Origin: Lutraria lutraria
Taxonomy: Eukaryota; Mollusca; Bivalvia; Venerida; Mactridae
Reading direction: 5' to 3'
Assembly (NCBI GenBank): GCA_964023205.1
Contig: OZ026843.1
Span: 10,831,093 to 10,895,092 of the forward strand
Length of the DNA stretch: 64,000 nt
A program made the translations under genes and the position numbers. This document shows positions 1-13,600 of the stretch, one piece after another (position 1 is the stretch's first letter; every line of letters begins with the position of its first letter). The notes under the pieces are model-generated. The model made no database searches. It had not been told where the DNA came from and saw only the letters and a list, made by a program, of their open reading frames with translations.

Positions 1-339
1 GCTTCCACACATGTGAACATGGGTCCGGGTGGGATTCAAACTAACAGCAATAAGGGACTAGTGATAACTTGTCAGCAACCATTACCACTTGACCACAGAG
101 GCCCCCAAACTCACCATAACATTCATTATAATATTCTGAATTACTTATATTGAGTAATACTATATCATTCAAATGTGAAAACTGTATCACAAACATGAAA
201 TTACAAATATATTTTTTTTTAACAATTTCTTTAAAATACCAAATAAAAATGGACATGCTTACTTCAGATCTATGAAACGATAGACAAATACAGTGTATTT
301 AATAACATTATTTAGGTTGCCATGGAAACATCAACTCAC

Positions 340-1692
340 CTTTTGTGACTCAGTGTAATCTTTCTTGTTATTAAGTAGAGTGGTATCCTTAACATTAGGT
401 AAACTTGTCTCCTCATCCTCCATGTCTGCTATAAATGCCATAGCACTGGCACCATCAGTTATCACGTCATCATCACCTGTAAATATATCTCCAATATAGA
501 AGAGTTTTCAACACATACTGTATATACCTCCAATATAGAAGAGTTATCAAAATATTCTATGTACAAATCCAAAAAAAGAAGATTTACCAACATAAACACT
601 GTATGCACCTCTAATATATTATATATAACAGTTTAGTTTCATAATTCTAAGTAATGCTTTTATAGGTATAAAAAATCTTGATTTTGAATTTTTGATAGAC
701 TGATATTTGAACCCATGTCCAATTAGAACAAGCACTTTCGAACAAGGTAGTGCTAATTTCCTACATTTCAGTTTGATGATAATTGATATAAGGATATATT
801 TACAGACAGATATTTGATGACAGTCATAATTTCACAGACATAAATGATACCAATTTGTCCCACAGTAGCATGGTTAAACAACTCAATACAATAAGCTGCT
901 ATATATGGTCCACAGAAATGGTATACTGGTAATAATAGTAAGCTCTAATGATACTAATTAGTGTATACATTATAATAATGCTTATTACTACCGTATCAAG
1001 TCAACATAGGTCAACGGTAATGTCATTTTGTTAGTATGATAAATGCATTGATGTAGTACTACACAAAAACTTGTAATGAATTTGCAGCAATTTAGTTCAT
1101 AGTATATAGTGCTAATCCTACCAAAATATCAACGTTAACTAAATTGTCTATAAATAGTTCCCACATCTACAATATTTAGCTCCCTTGGTGGCCATCTTGG
1201 TTGGCAAATTCAACAAGTATTGATAGAAGATATTTATATTTTTGTTTTGATAATTCAAAATATAGGATATTCATATGTGACAACTACATTTTCTTGAATC
1301 TGATGTGCTTATGGCCTTTACAACTTCATGATTATCAAGTTATCTTGTATAAACTGAGTTGTTCAATAACCAATTTTCTGATTTTTTCTATTGAGCGCAT
1401 AAGAAATTTGCCAACCAAGATGGCTACCATGGGAGGAAAATATTGTAGATGTGGGAACTATGTATTAAATTTTATGACATAAAGTTATCGAAGACTTATA
1501 TAATACATCTACATGTATAATCCACATGAGTCATAAAATTATAAAACAGGACTTAATTATACATGTACATTGTATATATATAACACACCATGAGTGACAT
1601 CATCTCCAACAGTTAAAGAGCCAGTCGTTGTTTCCTTTTTTCTTTGTTTACGTTTGTCCTTCTTTTCTTGTTTCTTTGCTATTTTGGATTCA
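340..1692 (-). other. TTC3: TTC3-like exons 23-24: basic then acidic linker
   Basis: Exon 23 (1692-1589) encodes a very lysine-rich helix (AKKQEKKDKRKQRKKE) and exon 24 (476-340) an acidic segment (GDDDVITDG, DMEDEET) ending before a GTGAGT donor. The intervening intron 477-1588 holds the fold-back repeat at 1154-1461 and nothing else recognisable. The reading frame stays open past the donor, so more exons must exist left of base 340; bases 1-339 show no exon that I can support. Confidence 0.75.
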
Positions 1693-4600
1693 CTAAAAAT
1701 ATAGAAAAGATTAACTACATTAATAACACTCCTGGTAGAATTGGCTGTAAGCTGCTCTCTGGCATTGTTTCATCAATGTCCATACATCAAAGCTTGATTG
1801 GCCGAATTTAGGAAATTCCAATGTGTCGGACTAATTTGAGTGGCAGAAAAAGGCTAAAAAATCAGTCCATAAGTATCATAAAATTCGGTCCAAAATTGTA
1901 AAGTATGTGCAAAAATGTCACAAACCATACTGTATGTTGTTTACATCCTTCTCAACATCCCACAAACATGTCAAGATATCCAATAGCCCGGGACGATCAC
2001 TTGTTACATATTTTTTCCAATTTAGTAACAACATCATATAAATTATCAGATATTGCACCTGGTAATGTCACATAGTTAGGTTTTAGTCTAAATTCATATG
2101 AGGTCATAATTATTTACCTTCTCTGTGTAATTCAATTCAATTAACTTTTTATTGCGCAAAAAAGGCCTAAGGCACATACTCAATTATTGTATAATTATAA
2201 TATCAAAACAAAACAAGAATAAAGTTTTATCATTTTACAAGTTTAATTAAGCACTGTATTGGAGGATAAAAAAGGTCAGTTAAGGCTACAAATTTGAGAC
2301 CCAGTGAGGTAATCTTCTCTTGGATATTTTGTCAGCAGATTATAACAGACAAGGTGATCTTACTTCAATCCCTTATTTACGTGTATCAGTTCAGTCATTT
2401 ACTAAATGAACAAAATGTAAACATAGCAATGTCATTAACATGACTCTGTACTTCTATAGTACCTATACAGTAAAACGTTTGCTAGTGGTCACCTTCGAAT
2501 AAAGGCCACTTTTCACCTTTCCCATTGATGTCCTTTGTTCACAGGTTTGGCTATATTTTGAAATATCCACAGATGAAAAGTATGATAAAAATTTTAAATA
2601 TATCCCAATCTCCATAAAATCTCTGACAGGGAATGAAAAGAATAGTCATGACAGTGTAAACATGTGAGTCACAAATCTTTTATCTTCTTTTTTCTCTACA
2701 TGAGTTTAGCTTTCATACTTCGCAGGTAAGAGTCATCCCTAAGTAGTTTCATGCCTTGGATCTTGCAGTCAAAGCTTTAGGACAGGTGCTAAAAATAGAC
2801 CTGATAAAGCAACCAGTAACGCTCCTACTTTCTTCAGATCTAATCAACACATACCAGGATAATACATATAAAATTACCTTTTGTAAATTAAATGACCTCA
2901 TATTTAAAGATTTGTTTGTTTGTTTATTTGAGTTTTACGCCCCTTTTCAACAGTAAGTCATATGAGGCAGCCAGTTCACCTAACCATGGTTCCTGGGAAG
3001 AACCAGTACTAAACTCCCATCATCTGTAAGCAACTGCCTACTTTCTCACATAAAGATGTCAGTAGTGGGGATTGAACCCACAACCTTGTAACATTTAAAG
3101 AACTTTATGTGTCCTTAAACTCACCTTGGAATACCATTATAGTAAATAACTAACTCCTTCATATCATAAATATACTTCTGACAACCACTAAAACTTATAA
3201 ACAGAATGTGTGGTTTCCGAATGAAACAAGTTTTTTTCACAGACAAGCAATGAAATTTTACAGTTTCATTGAATTGAAAAAACAATTCAATAAAATCACC
3301 ACAAAATACAAACAGAAAGCCTAGTTTCCGACTGTAACATGAGATTTTCTTCACAGACAAGCAATGACAGTTCACAGTTACCCTGAATCAACCATACTAA
3401 ACACATTTCTATATAATAGTCCACAGACCCCCTACCTGACATTGATAATGGAATTTGTAACTAACTAATAATAAGATAAGTCAATACCATTCACACTAGT
3501 GCATTATAATGTACATTGACATATTCAGAAACATCATAAATCTTCTTAATGATAACATATCACAATCATAAATAAAGATTTTTTCCAAAAAATCAATAAA
3601 ACCATAGTAACAAAGAACCCTGACAAAAACATGAAAACCAATACTTCACATCATTTACCAGGTAGGTAACCAACAGGTAAGTACATTTTGCATGAGAAAA
3701 AAATCTCACAAACAAAACGTGATAACTCTGTTAATTAAATCAGACTGGCATGTTGCTGTGTGGTATATACATGTCTGTATCAGTCACAGATACCCTATTT
3801 ATATGAACACAATGTGAAGTACAAATCATCTTGGAAACAGTGATAAAAAAATCCAATAATCACACCAAATATACAACGGATATGTTTAGCCAATAATTGA
3901 AGATTTATATAATATATCCATATTAGAGAAAATTAATTAGATGACAGATAAATACAGGCAGTGACAAACATTGTAGGTATTACAGCCAAATTTGTGAATA
4001 AATGCCATCCTAGGGTAACACAAAATGTGGCCTTGACAGGGAGCCTTTGTTAGTTTATTTTGTTCTATATAATCAATATAGCTTTTTAAAGAAAGGCCTT
4101 TATTCCAAGGGTAACCTTTATTCAGAGGTGTTTGCTTATACAGGATTGACTGCACATGGAAACAGAGAAATACAAACATGGATGTAAAAGTTTAAAAACT
4201 TTAACAGTGTGAACTTTAATTGAAATAAATCTACGAGAGTTCAACTAACTACCAGTAACTTTTTCAGTTACGTATGGCAGCCAGTTAATTCAACCATTTT
4301 CCTGGACTATATTCTAACCAGTACTAACTTACCTTTCCACTAGACATCGGCAAGCTCAGTAAAATAAGCATTGCAAAAAATCTGCAAATCCGGTATAAAT
4401 CGGAAAACTCGCACTGCTGTATTGTCAACATACTATGGTTGCATTTATTTTTGTTAGGCTCCATATTTGTGGATTTGACTTATACGGATATTTCATTGGG
4501 ACGTAAATGCAAGAATTTTGATATTTACAAAAAAATCAAATTGAACAGAAAGCTAATTTCTAACATATTTGATTTTTTTCTCTGAAAATTATTTCCGATA

Positions 4601-7600
4601 TCACTAAATATCAAATGGTTGACTAATTATTCAGCATTGATAATTGCGGGGATATGATTTTGTGGTGAAATTGACTCATAAAATCTGCAAAATTAAACCA
4701 CAATGAAAATTAGTGAAACAACACTATAATTATACTCTTCTACATTACAATGTATAGCCTACCGTGAACCAATATAATAATCTCTTCTTGAATTTGATCT
4801 TTGACAAATGAATATAATCCTGACATTTACATCTGGCCATAATATGATGTTACAACACAATGTAAAACTAATTTCATCTAGATGATGACTACCGGTACTT
4901 TAATTCAGATATAAAAAATGATACACTACTGAGCTTAGTGTCAAATGTTAAAGAGATGAAGCAAATGCTGTCATAATTAAAGTGATATTTACAGACTGAC
5001 TGACTAATATCATTACTATAAAAAGATGAATATAAGTCAACTGATTGTTTACCTGGGCAAAACCTGTTAACCTGGGCAAAACCTTTTCATAACTATGCAT
5101 TCTTTTCCAAATTTAAATCAATTTTACAAAGAATCATAGAAATAAATCTAGTTATAAGACAATTTATATACATGTCCAGATATACACTCAGTAATAGAGA
5201 GAGAGCATTAAAAAGGCTGTAAACAAGCAAATTTGTCAAATTGATATCCTCCACCAAGTATTTTTTTGTCAGTTAAAGAATGAAGGAAGCACCTTGAAAG
5301 TCAAAATTATCCCCACAAGTCTGGTCTGTACATATTCGCACCTAACAAAGCTAATCCTAACCCAAATCCTAATCACACAACTACCCTCTCATGAGATGGA
5401 CTAACAGCTGGACGGACAATGCCAAAACAATATTGTTAATTTACTGAATGTTCAATAGTAGGATCAGAGGTAAGTCAATATTAAGATATAACTCATTCAT
5501 GCGCAAATATGGAAGTGAAACAACAATGCTACAATGAAGTCTTTTTTTTTCATAAATGGTTGATATTAAGTTATTAACCTTTGATTAATTGTATATTAAT
5601 GTATGTAATATATATAAATACAGCTATTTTAAGCTTAAAATGTTTATTGCAGGGTAATAAGGCAGTTGAAAAAATTCCCTGAAAGTCCCCTTTTTCCTCA
5701 AAATTCCCCTATCTGAGGGCCCCTTCCCCTAAAGGGCAGCTAGGGCCTTGGGAACCAAAACATTTTAGAATGAAGTTTATTCGACCAATCATTTGGACAC
5801 AGTCTCAAAAATTTGCCTTAAAGTTGACTGAAATATTTTTTCATCCATCAAACAAGGTTAACCAGTATGTTTTTATAGTTTATATAATTGTCTTAAGTTG
5901 ACACATGGCAAATTATAAAGGATTAAATAAATCAAACTTACATTAAATTATAATTAATTTTACAAGCTGTATACAGGTTTCTGTTGTATTTTAGTTGTAT
6001 ACATTTATAATTGTTATTATGTAATCAAAATGACAAATACTTTTCATTCCTCCTTTGTTACACTAACATAAGAAATAAAAAAGAATCAAAATGAAAGTAA
6101 CATACAAAATGTTTAAAATCAAAAACAGATATAAATCATGCATATTAATTTTTTTTTTAAAGACGTGATCATGTTATCATCAAGACTTTAAGTCGAAACG
6201 GTAAAAAATGCAAAAGATGTGATAATTTGGAAAATGTGATTATGATATTTGGACATTGACCATGGCCTAAGGGTGTTTTGATAATTGCCAATTTACTGTA
6301 ATGTTTATAAAATAAACTTACTTTGTAGTTCTCTGCTTAGCAATCGGTTTCTTCTGTCTCTCTTTCAAATCCATGTATTTTTCAGATTCATACTGGAATA
6401 TCAATTTTAAAATTTGCAACAAACTAGAAGTACTAATGAGGTTTAGAGTGTCTCGAAGAAAATATTTCAAAAATAGGATATATATACCAGTTGATGTTCA
6501 CCCTTGATATGATGAAGTATGCAGTCTAACACCGCATATGTTATACTTCCTAGTTTTTGTACGAAAACTTTTCATATTTCTGTTATTTTTTGTCATAAAA
6601 AGTGTCGGTCAGTCTGAGAAAACATTTTTTTTAATAAAAGGTTAAATTTCAATTTTTCTTCTTCAGATTTTCTGAAAATTACACTCCCCGCTTTTGTTAA
6701 CCAATTTATATAAAAGCTGTGGCCTAATGAACTAGTAACATCACAACATGTGCAGGGTATGGCCAATAAAAATGTCAAAAGGATGTATCTACTTGATCTT
6801 TCATTAATGTATATAATATAAGGCAAAATACATGTGTCAAGATAAAAAGTTTATCTAAACCTTTGTAGCTTTTGAAATAAACGATAGCAAAGTCTGGTTG
6901 CAATGGACACAGTAGCTTCAGAGATGTCTTTCAAATACAATGAATGAAAGCACTCATCAAAGAATCAGGTAGGCCATTAAGACAATACAACACCCATCTG
7001 TGTACCTGTGAGAGACTGTCTAACAGTTACAGAGCCCTTTTGTATTGACCATGATCATTACGAATGAGATTTAAGAAAATAAAAATTTAGTGTAAAACCA
7101 GGGTTTCTTTATTTCCACTAGATGACCTAGTTTCTGACTTGATGACTGAGCAGCAAGCGTGACCTAAATATTATCAACACCAATACTCCAGACCAAATTT
7201 TAAATTTCAGGTCTGGAATGATCCATCTGAAGTATTCTCTGCACTAATGCAGTGATCTTGTTTTGAACAGGGAACCAGTATCACAGACTAGAATGTGATC
7301 ATAACAGCGGGTCAAAAGTGTCACCTCACAGTGTTACCAGTTCAGTAATAGACAGCTAACAGGAGGTCTGGGAGATTGTAAAAGAATACCTTAAGGTGAC
7401 ATTGTATCATCAGATTATTACACATTGTACCGAGATGATTTGAAATAATGAGTTCATACATAATGCAATGCTTTCAGATCAGTAGTAAAATTTTATCAAT
7501 AGGCATATTGTAGCTAAATTTTACCGTTTTTGTTAGACTGTCGCCTCTTACAATAACCAGTTTAACAACGGCTCCTATACAATCTGGTGTAATACACATT

Positions 7601-10600
7601 GTATCCAGTACTTCCTGTAATATATAAACAAAGCAATAGATAAACAAAACTATCTTAAAATTTTACTCTTTGTGTCTCACTTTGTACATGCAACTTTGTA
7701 GGCACTACATTCAATTATTGATCTTGCCGACAGTAGACTCGGTTAGGCATAGTTCCTAGTGACAATCATATGTATTCTCTCTTTCCAATTTACGAGCCTT
7801 GTCAGGTAAATATCACTCATGTGAAGAATAAGTGAAGGAATAGCTCAGGTTATCAAAGAGCATTGACCAGGTCACCTGGTAGCTATACATGACTTAAGTA
7901 TTGCCAGTTAACATTGAACAAACGTATTTGTTTACTGCATGGACTGATACAAAAGTATACGTAAAGAACATGTAGATGATAGTTATTACCAGCAAATAGA
8001 AATGTCTCATAGACAGAGATCGTCATGGTAAGTTTTTATGAAGTGTGTCGTAACACAAACAAACATAAAATACTGAACAGCCCAATAAAAAAAAAATTTT
8101 TTTTTGTTAATTCTATTTGAGAAAAGCAACAGAGTAAGTGAAATTACTATGTATATCCTTGAACCATAACATTCAGGATCTGTTACTGACAGTCAACCCT
8201 GCATAGTGGCCACTTTGAAATAAAGGCCACCCTGTTGATAAAGGCCATTTTTTCAAAATCATCATTTATCATTTAGATAAAAATTACCTCCAAATAAAAA
8301 TCACCTGTTAATAAAGGCCAATTTATGTCTTTCTCAAAAGTGGCCTTTGTTTACAGGTTTGACTGTATGTACAAAGTCGTAACTAAGGTGACCACCTACC
8401 TTATCACTCTGTCTGTTCAACTGATTTTTATGCATTTTGAAACAAGTTTGATGAAGTGTTATCATACAATCCATCTGACAGAATATCTTCACATAACCCT
8501 GAAATATTAACCAAGCACACCACATAATACATATAGAGTAGAAGTACTATGATTTTATCATGAGGGAAAATTTAAACAAATAAAGAAGATAGATCAGAAA
8601 TATAGAATACTTTTTGTTCTCTTTGTAAAGTATTATAAATATTCTAATGAAGAGGTACACTGCAGCACTTTTTGCAAGCTATAATAGACAACAGTTTGAT
8701 ATGAAATATGTTGTATGAAACAAACAAAAACTATACCAACAATAACATTATTTAATGCAAACAATGGCTAGCTAATATGCATATCAGAATCAATTTTTAT
8801 TATTTAAAATACTGATCAAAAGTCAGTGGATTTAACAATTTCTTTCAACAAAATTTGAGTTATATGCCATGGTCTGTTTACCTAACCAAGTTTTCCTGGA
8901 CTACATTCTAACCAGTACAAACTTACCCTCCCACAAGGCAACATCAACTTCACCACATATGGAGAAAAATGTTCAAAAGCAGACAATTATTATGTTGTCT
9001 ACATGGAGACATACCTTGAAATCAGGATCAGACAGATAAATTACTGTACGGTTGTCTGTTGTATCAGTATGATTTCTACATACAGCATCAGGTGTTGGTG
9101 GAAACTTACATAACTGTAATAATTCTTTCAGGTTCTCCTATGAATCAAACACATAAAAAAGATATACTAAATGACCGAATTATAAATATGTCAGAGCCAA
9201 TTATCAAGCACAATATATCAAATCAGAGTCAATTATCTAACACAATATTGTAAATCAGTGTCAATTATCTAGTACAATAATGTATATCAGAGTCAATTAT
9301 CTGGCACAATAATGTATATCAAAGTCAATTATCTAATACAATATTTCAAATCAGAAACAATATTTCAAATCAGAGTCAATTATCTAGCATAATAATGCAG
9401 GTCAAAGACTTGTAAGAACTGTCTAAACTGAAAAGATAAAAACTCTGACTCCTACCTGAAGAACATTAGGATCTGTTTCTTTGATTGGTTCATATATTCC
9501 AGGCCAGGATAATTTAGCATATGATACGCTTCTAGCAATCTGATATCCATTCTGTAATGGCTCAATGGCATCTGGAAATCTGAACATACAAATATATTTT
9601 AAAGTAATGTAATCACAGAGAAAAGTCTTGCTTTAAATGAAAAAGAAACAAGTACCTTAGAAGCAGTGACCAAATATATAATATATAATTGCATTTTGAT
9701 GCTATAATGTAATGATGTCTATAAATAGTGTAAACTCACTTACTGTGTTTTTTAATTTGATTTATTTCAGTGAAGATACACATATACATGGATATAAAAC
9801 ATGGTAACAAACATAAAATTAACAAATATAAAATTAGGTCCATGACATGTACATCAAAACTGAGGATGACACAAAAAAGAGACAAACTCTTATATTTATT
9901 GTGATCCTCTGTTTTAACTTAAGAACATGATTATGTAATGCATTAACAACTGTAATCAATATAAAATGTGGTAATATGCACGTATGTATGATAAAACAAT
10001 TACCTGTTAAGACTAACATAAGCCTTGCCTAATCCATAGTAGACAACTGGAAACTTAATATCATCATGATTTTCAATATAATCCTTGATCTCTTCTAGTT
10101 TATCAATGCCATCCATAATATTCTTAAATTAAAAAAAAATATATATGATTTTAAGGCAAACTATACAGTCAAGGTCAAGGTGACTTTTTAACAGTGGAGG
10201 AAGACCCCAGAAATAACCCAGGGAAGGTCCATCAACTTTCAGTAAGCTGTAATTTTTCTGGTTCTGAGTGAGAGTCAAACTCTATAAATTACTATCAGGG
10301 ATCATAATCAATCCACCAATGGGATGTAATTATACATATAATATCATGCACTTACATTACCCAGTTTAACACTCTAGTGGTTTGCTCAGTAACAATACCA
10401 GATGTCAAAGTTTAACATGTGTCAACATAGAATTATACACATCTTTTTTACATGGAATAAAAACACCCAACCTCTAATCACTTCACAAATGTATCACTCC
10501 CCCCCCCCAAATTTAACATTTTTATCTGGCACAGTATCAAGTAATGAGATATGATGTTCATGCAGTGCTTTTTAAACAATTTTTTTCAAAGATAAGGACT

Positions 10601-13600
10601 TCACAAAAGGAAATCATTCAGAAAATCTATACAGTCAAACTTGTGTAAGCAGCCACCTCAGAAAATAGGCCACCCTGTGAATAAAGACAATTCTTTTAAA
10701 ATATTATCATTTATAAAAAAAATACCTCTGAATAAAGGCCACCTGTCAATAAAGGTCACATTATGTCTTTTCCAATGGTGGCCTTTGTTCACAGGTTTAA
10801 TGTACATAGAAATTTAGATTATTTCTTAAATATTTCCACCCCTTACCTTGTAGTTATTGGTACCAATAGCAGCAACACTGAATGCATACTTCAATGTCAA
10901 GATGTCCACTCCATCTACTTGGAATACCTGAAGTTAATAGTGTATATGTCAGCAGATATACATGTTAGAAAGAAATGACTAATTAAACTTATTAATTAAT
11001 AAACACAACCATTAGAACTCTACCAAATACCACTGTTTACTTACCCTACGTACAGGACATTAATTTACACAGAACAAGATACAGTGAGATAATTGACAAT
11101 ATTTCCTTATACTGATTAATAAGATAACATCTTAAGTAAAAACCTAAATACATGTGTAGCTAAATCAAATTTCACTGAAAACAAGTAGTGTTTGTGTAAC
11201 ATGGATGCTCCCTTTGACCCCTAAATCAATAGAGGTCATCTACATGTGATGACCAACCTCCCAACCAAATCTGAAGAGCTTAGGCTAAATAGTTCTCTAG
11301 TTATTGGTAGGACAAGGTTTGGTTACAGACGGACTGATATGTGCAAAGCAATACACCCACTTTTCTTCTGAAGTGGGCATAATTATCCCAATCAGGTATT
11401 CATATTGACATAAGTATGAATGTGTAAACATGCTTATTGCTCAATATAATCACCATAACAACAACAAATAAAGACAAAACATTTCAATTATACCTCCTCT
11501 GGTTTGTCATGCATGTTGATTAAATCTAGAGCTGATTGAAAATTGGTCATAGATTTCTTGTAGATTTGAGCAATATAAGACTTTGATCCATTCACTGAAT
11601 GTGTCTGAAATTCCATTCTCTCAGCTTGTAGGTGCTGGGATTTCATCATCTGAGAGGAACTGTGATCTTTTGTCTTGATCTTTTCCTCTGTCTACAAAAA
11701 GTAACAAGATAAGTAATAAAGATATGATACTTCATCATATTAAAGAGACAAATTATCATATTTAAAAAAAACCCAACTTATTTCCACAATGCTCCATGTT
11801 AAAAGCCTAAATCAACAAGACAGGGGTCAATAAGCACCAATAGCACCAATCTCTTTACTACATACAGCTGAAAATACATCCTGTCTCTTAACTTCTTACA
11901 GACACAAAGGGCTCCAAACCCGTCTTAAGGACATAGAACAGCTACTATATAAGTGACCCCACCCCCAAAAAAAAATCCACATGTGGTCTTATCTCTTAAC
12001 TTAGTCTCTGAGTACAAAGACATGACTGTATTAGTTATCATTAATATTTTTAATTTTTGACAATACATTACAAGCGACTTGAAACAGTGCGCAGTGTAGT
12101 GATATGGTACATAAAATTAAAAATATGAATAATAACTGATTTACAGTGTGTCCTCATTTCTGTATATACAGAAAAGGTCAGAGACTCATTTCCTCCATTC
12201 CAGGAGCCATATTGCAATATTTTCCAAATTTCAAATGAAATACTGATATTTCATTGGACAAACTAAGTATTAAACATACCTTCTGTGTATGACTCCTAGA
12301 TGATGAAGCTGATGTTGTCTTGCTCTTATTCCTCTTCTAAAATTTATATGATTTTTTTTCAGTAAAAAATACTCTTCATATGATGTAAGTAAATATATTT
12401 AGTTCTGAATTTTTTTTTTTTTAAATGAAATGTAACAAGTAGAGGGTAACAGAGTTTGTTCAGCATCATGAAACATATTTTGTCCATACCACATTTCGCA
12501 GTTTTAAAATATTAATTTTGGGGGTAAAAACTAATTACAAAAATGTGTTTTATTACGACACTTTTTACCTTAAATGTTAAGATGCATCACTATTTATAAT
12601 AGAACACATTTTGAACAAAAAATAGTGATTTGTAGGTGTTTAAATATCAATCCCAAATTTAGTGTCTAAATGAAGCTAAAAGGTTCAAGCGAGTCCAGAT
12701 GAAGTAAAGAATTGGTTAACACAATAAATTTTACAAAATTTACTTATGTGTTTCAAATGAACGAACATTGTAATACAGAATTCATTTACCTTGCTTTTCA
12801 CCTTCTTATGATCTGCTGAGCTTGAAGTCTGAAATAGTAATGTTTTCTACATAAGAAACCAGATATTTACATAAAAATCAATAAAATAGTTATTAGTTTA
12901 AGATAGCGTCTTCATCAAATATCTGTTGTACATGTATGATGCTGTTTGAAGAGTGATAATGAAGGCATTTAGCAGTCTTCACAAGAAGTCAACAAACAAT
13001 AGTTACATACAAGCATGAATTTACACCACCAAGTTAGTGACCTTTCAAAAATCGAAGATTGTTTTTAACATTTTTGTTGTTTGGTATGAACACAAAGTTA
13101 ATACCATTTCTCAACCGTCGGTCAGTAAGTTTTTCCTGCATACCAAAGAGCTTCCATTAACCTTCCGCTTACGAAAATAGTTCCAATTATTTAATTTAAT
13201 GGAATAAATACAAATTCAAATACTACATGCATTCAAGTCAAAATCAGATGACTATGCAAAATCGTGAACAAGCAATACACAAGAAACATAAAAAATTCTA
13301 AACAATCCTCTACCTGGGATTACATACAGAAGTGGTATAAAAAAGTGGTTCATTGGGAAATTGTTTATTATTCAAACGATTAATTTAATGCATGTAACAT
13401 GTAACTTTTTCTTCAATCATGTCTACATGTATGAGATATTACATTATGCATAAGTTAAATATACAAACGGACAGGTAATCCAGACTATGTAAGCTAATTG
13501 CTGAACTACTTTTGGTGATCGGATGGGGAAACATAAATAAACATACTGAAAGCACATGGAGCATTTTTGGTAAGAAATTACTCACATCAGAATCTGCATC

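Larger units (their letters stand above)
1693..6321 (-). other. TTC3-like intron 22, repeat-rich, no exon seen
   Basis: This 4.6-kb intron has no convincing coding sequence on either strand. It holds a CAGTMAAAC-type fold-back copy near 2468, a fragment near 4091, SINE-like debris around 2920-3110 (with a tRNA box-B-like GGGATTGAACCCACAAC on the minus-strand side) and a related fragment near 4260-4345. The remainder is AT-rich single-copy-looking sequence. Confidence 0.6.

Noticed and set aside
1201..1482. 93-codon plus-strand open frame
   Set aside because: It lies almost entirely inside a fold-back element, starts with TTG and has no protein-like texture.
9190..9407. CRISPR-like array
   Set aside because: The units are contiguous tandem repeats without unique spacers and the genome is eukaryotic.
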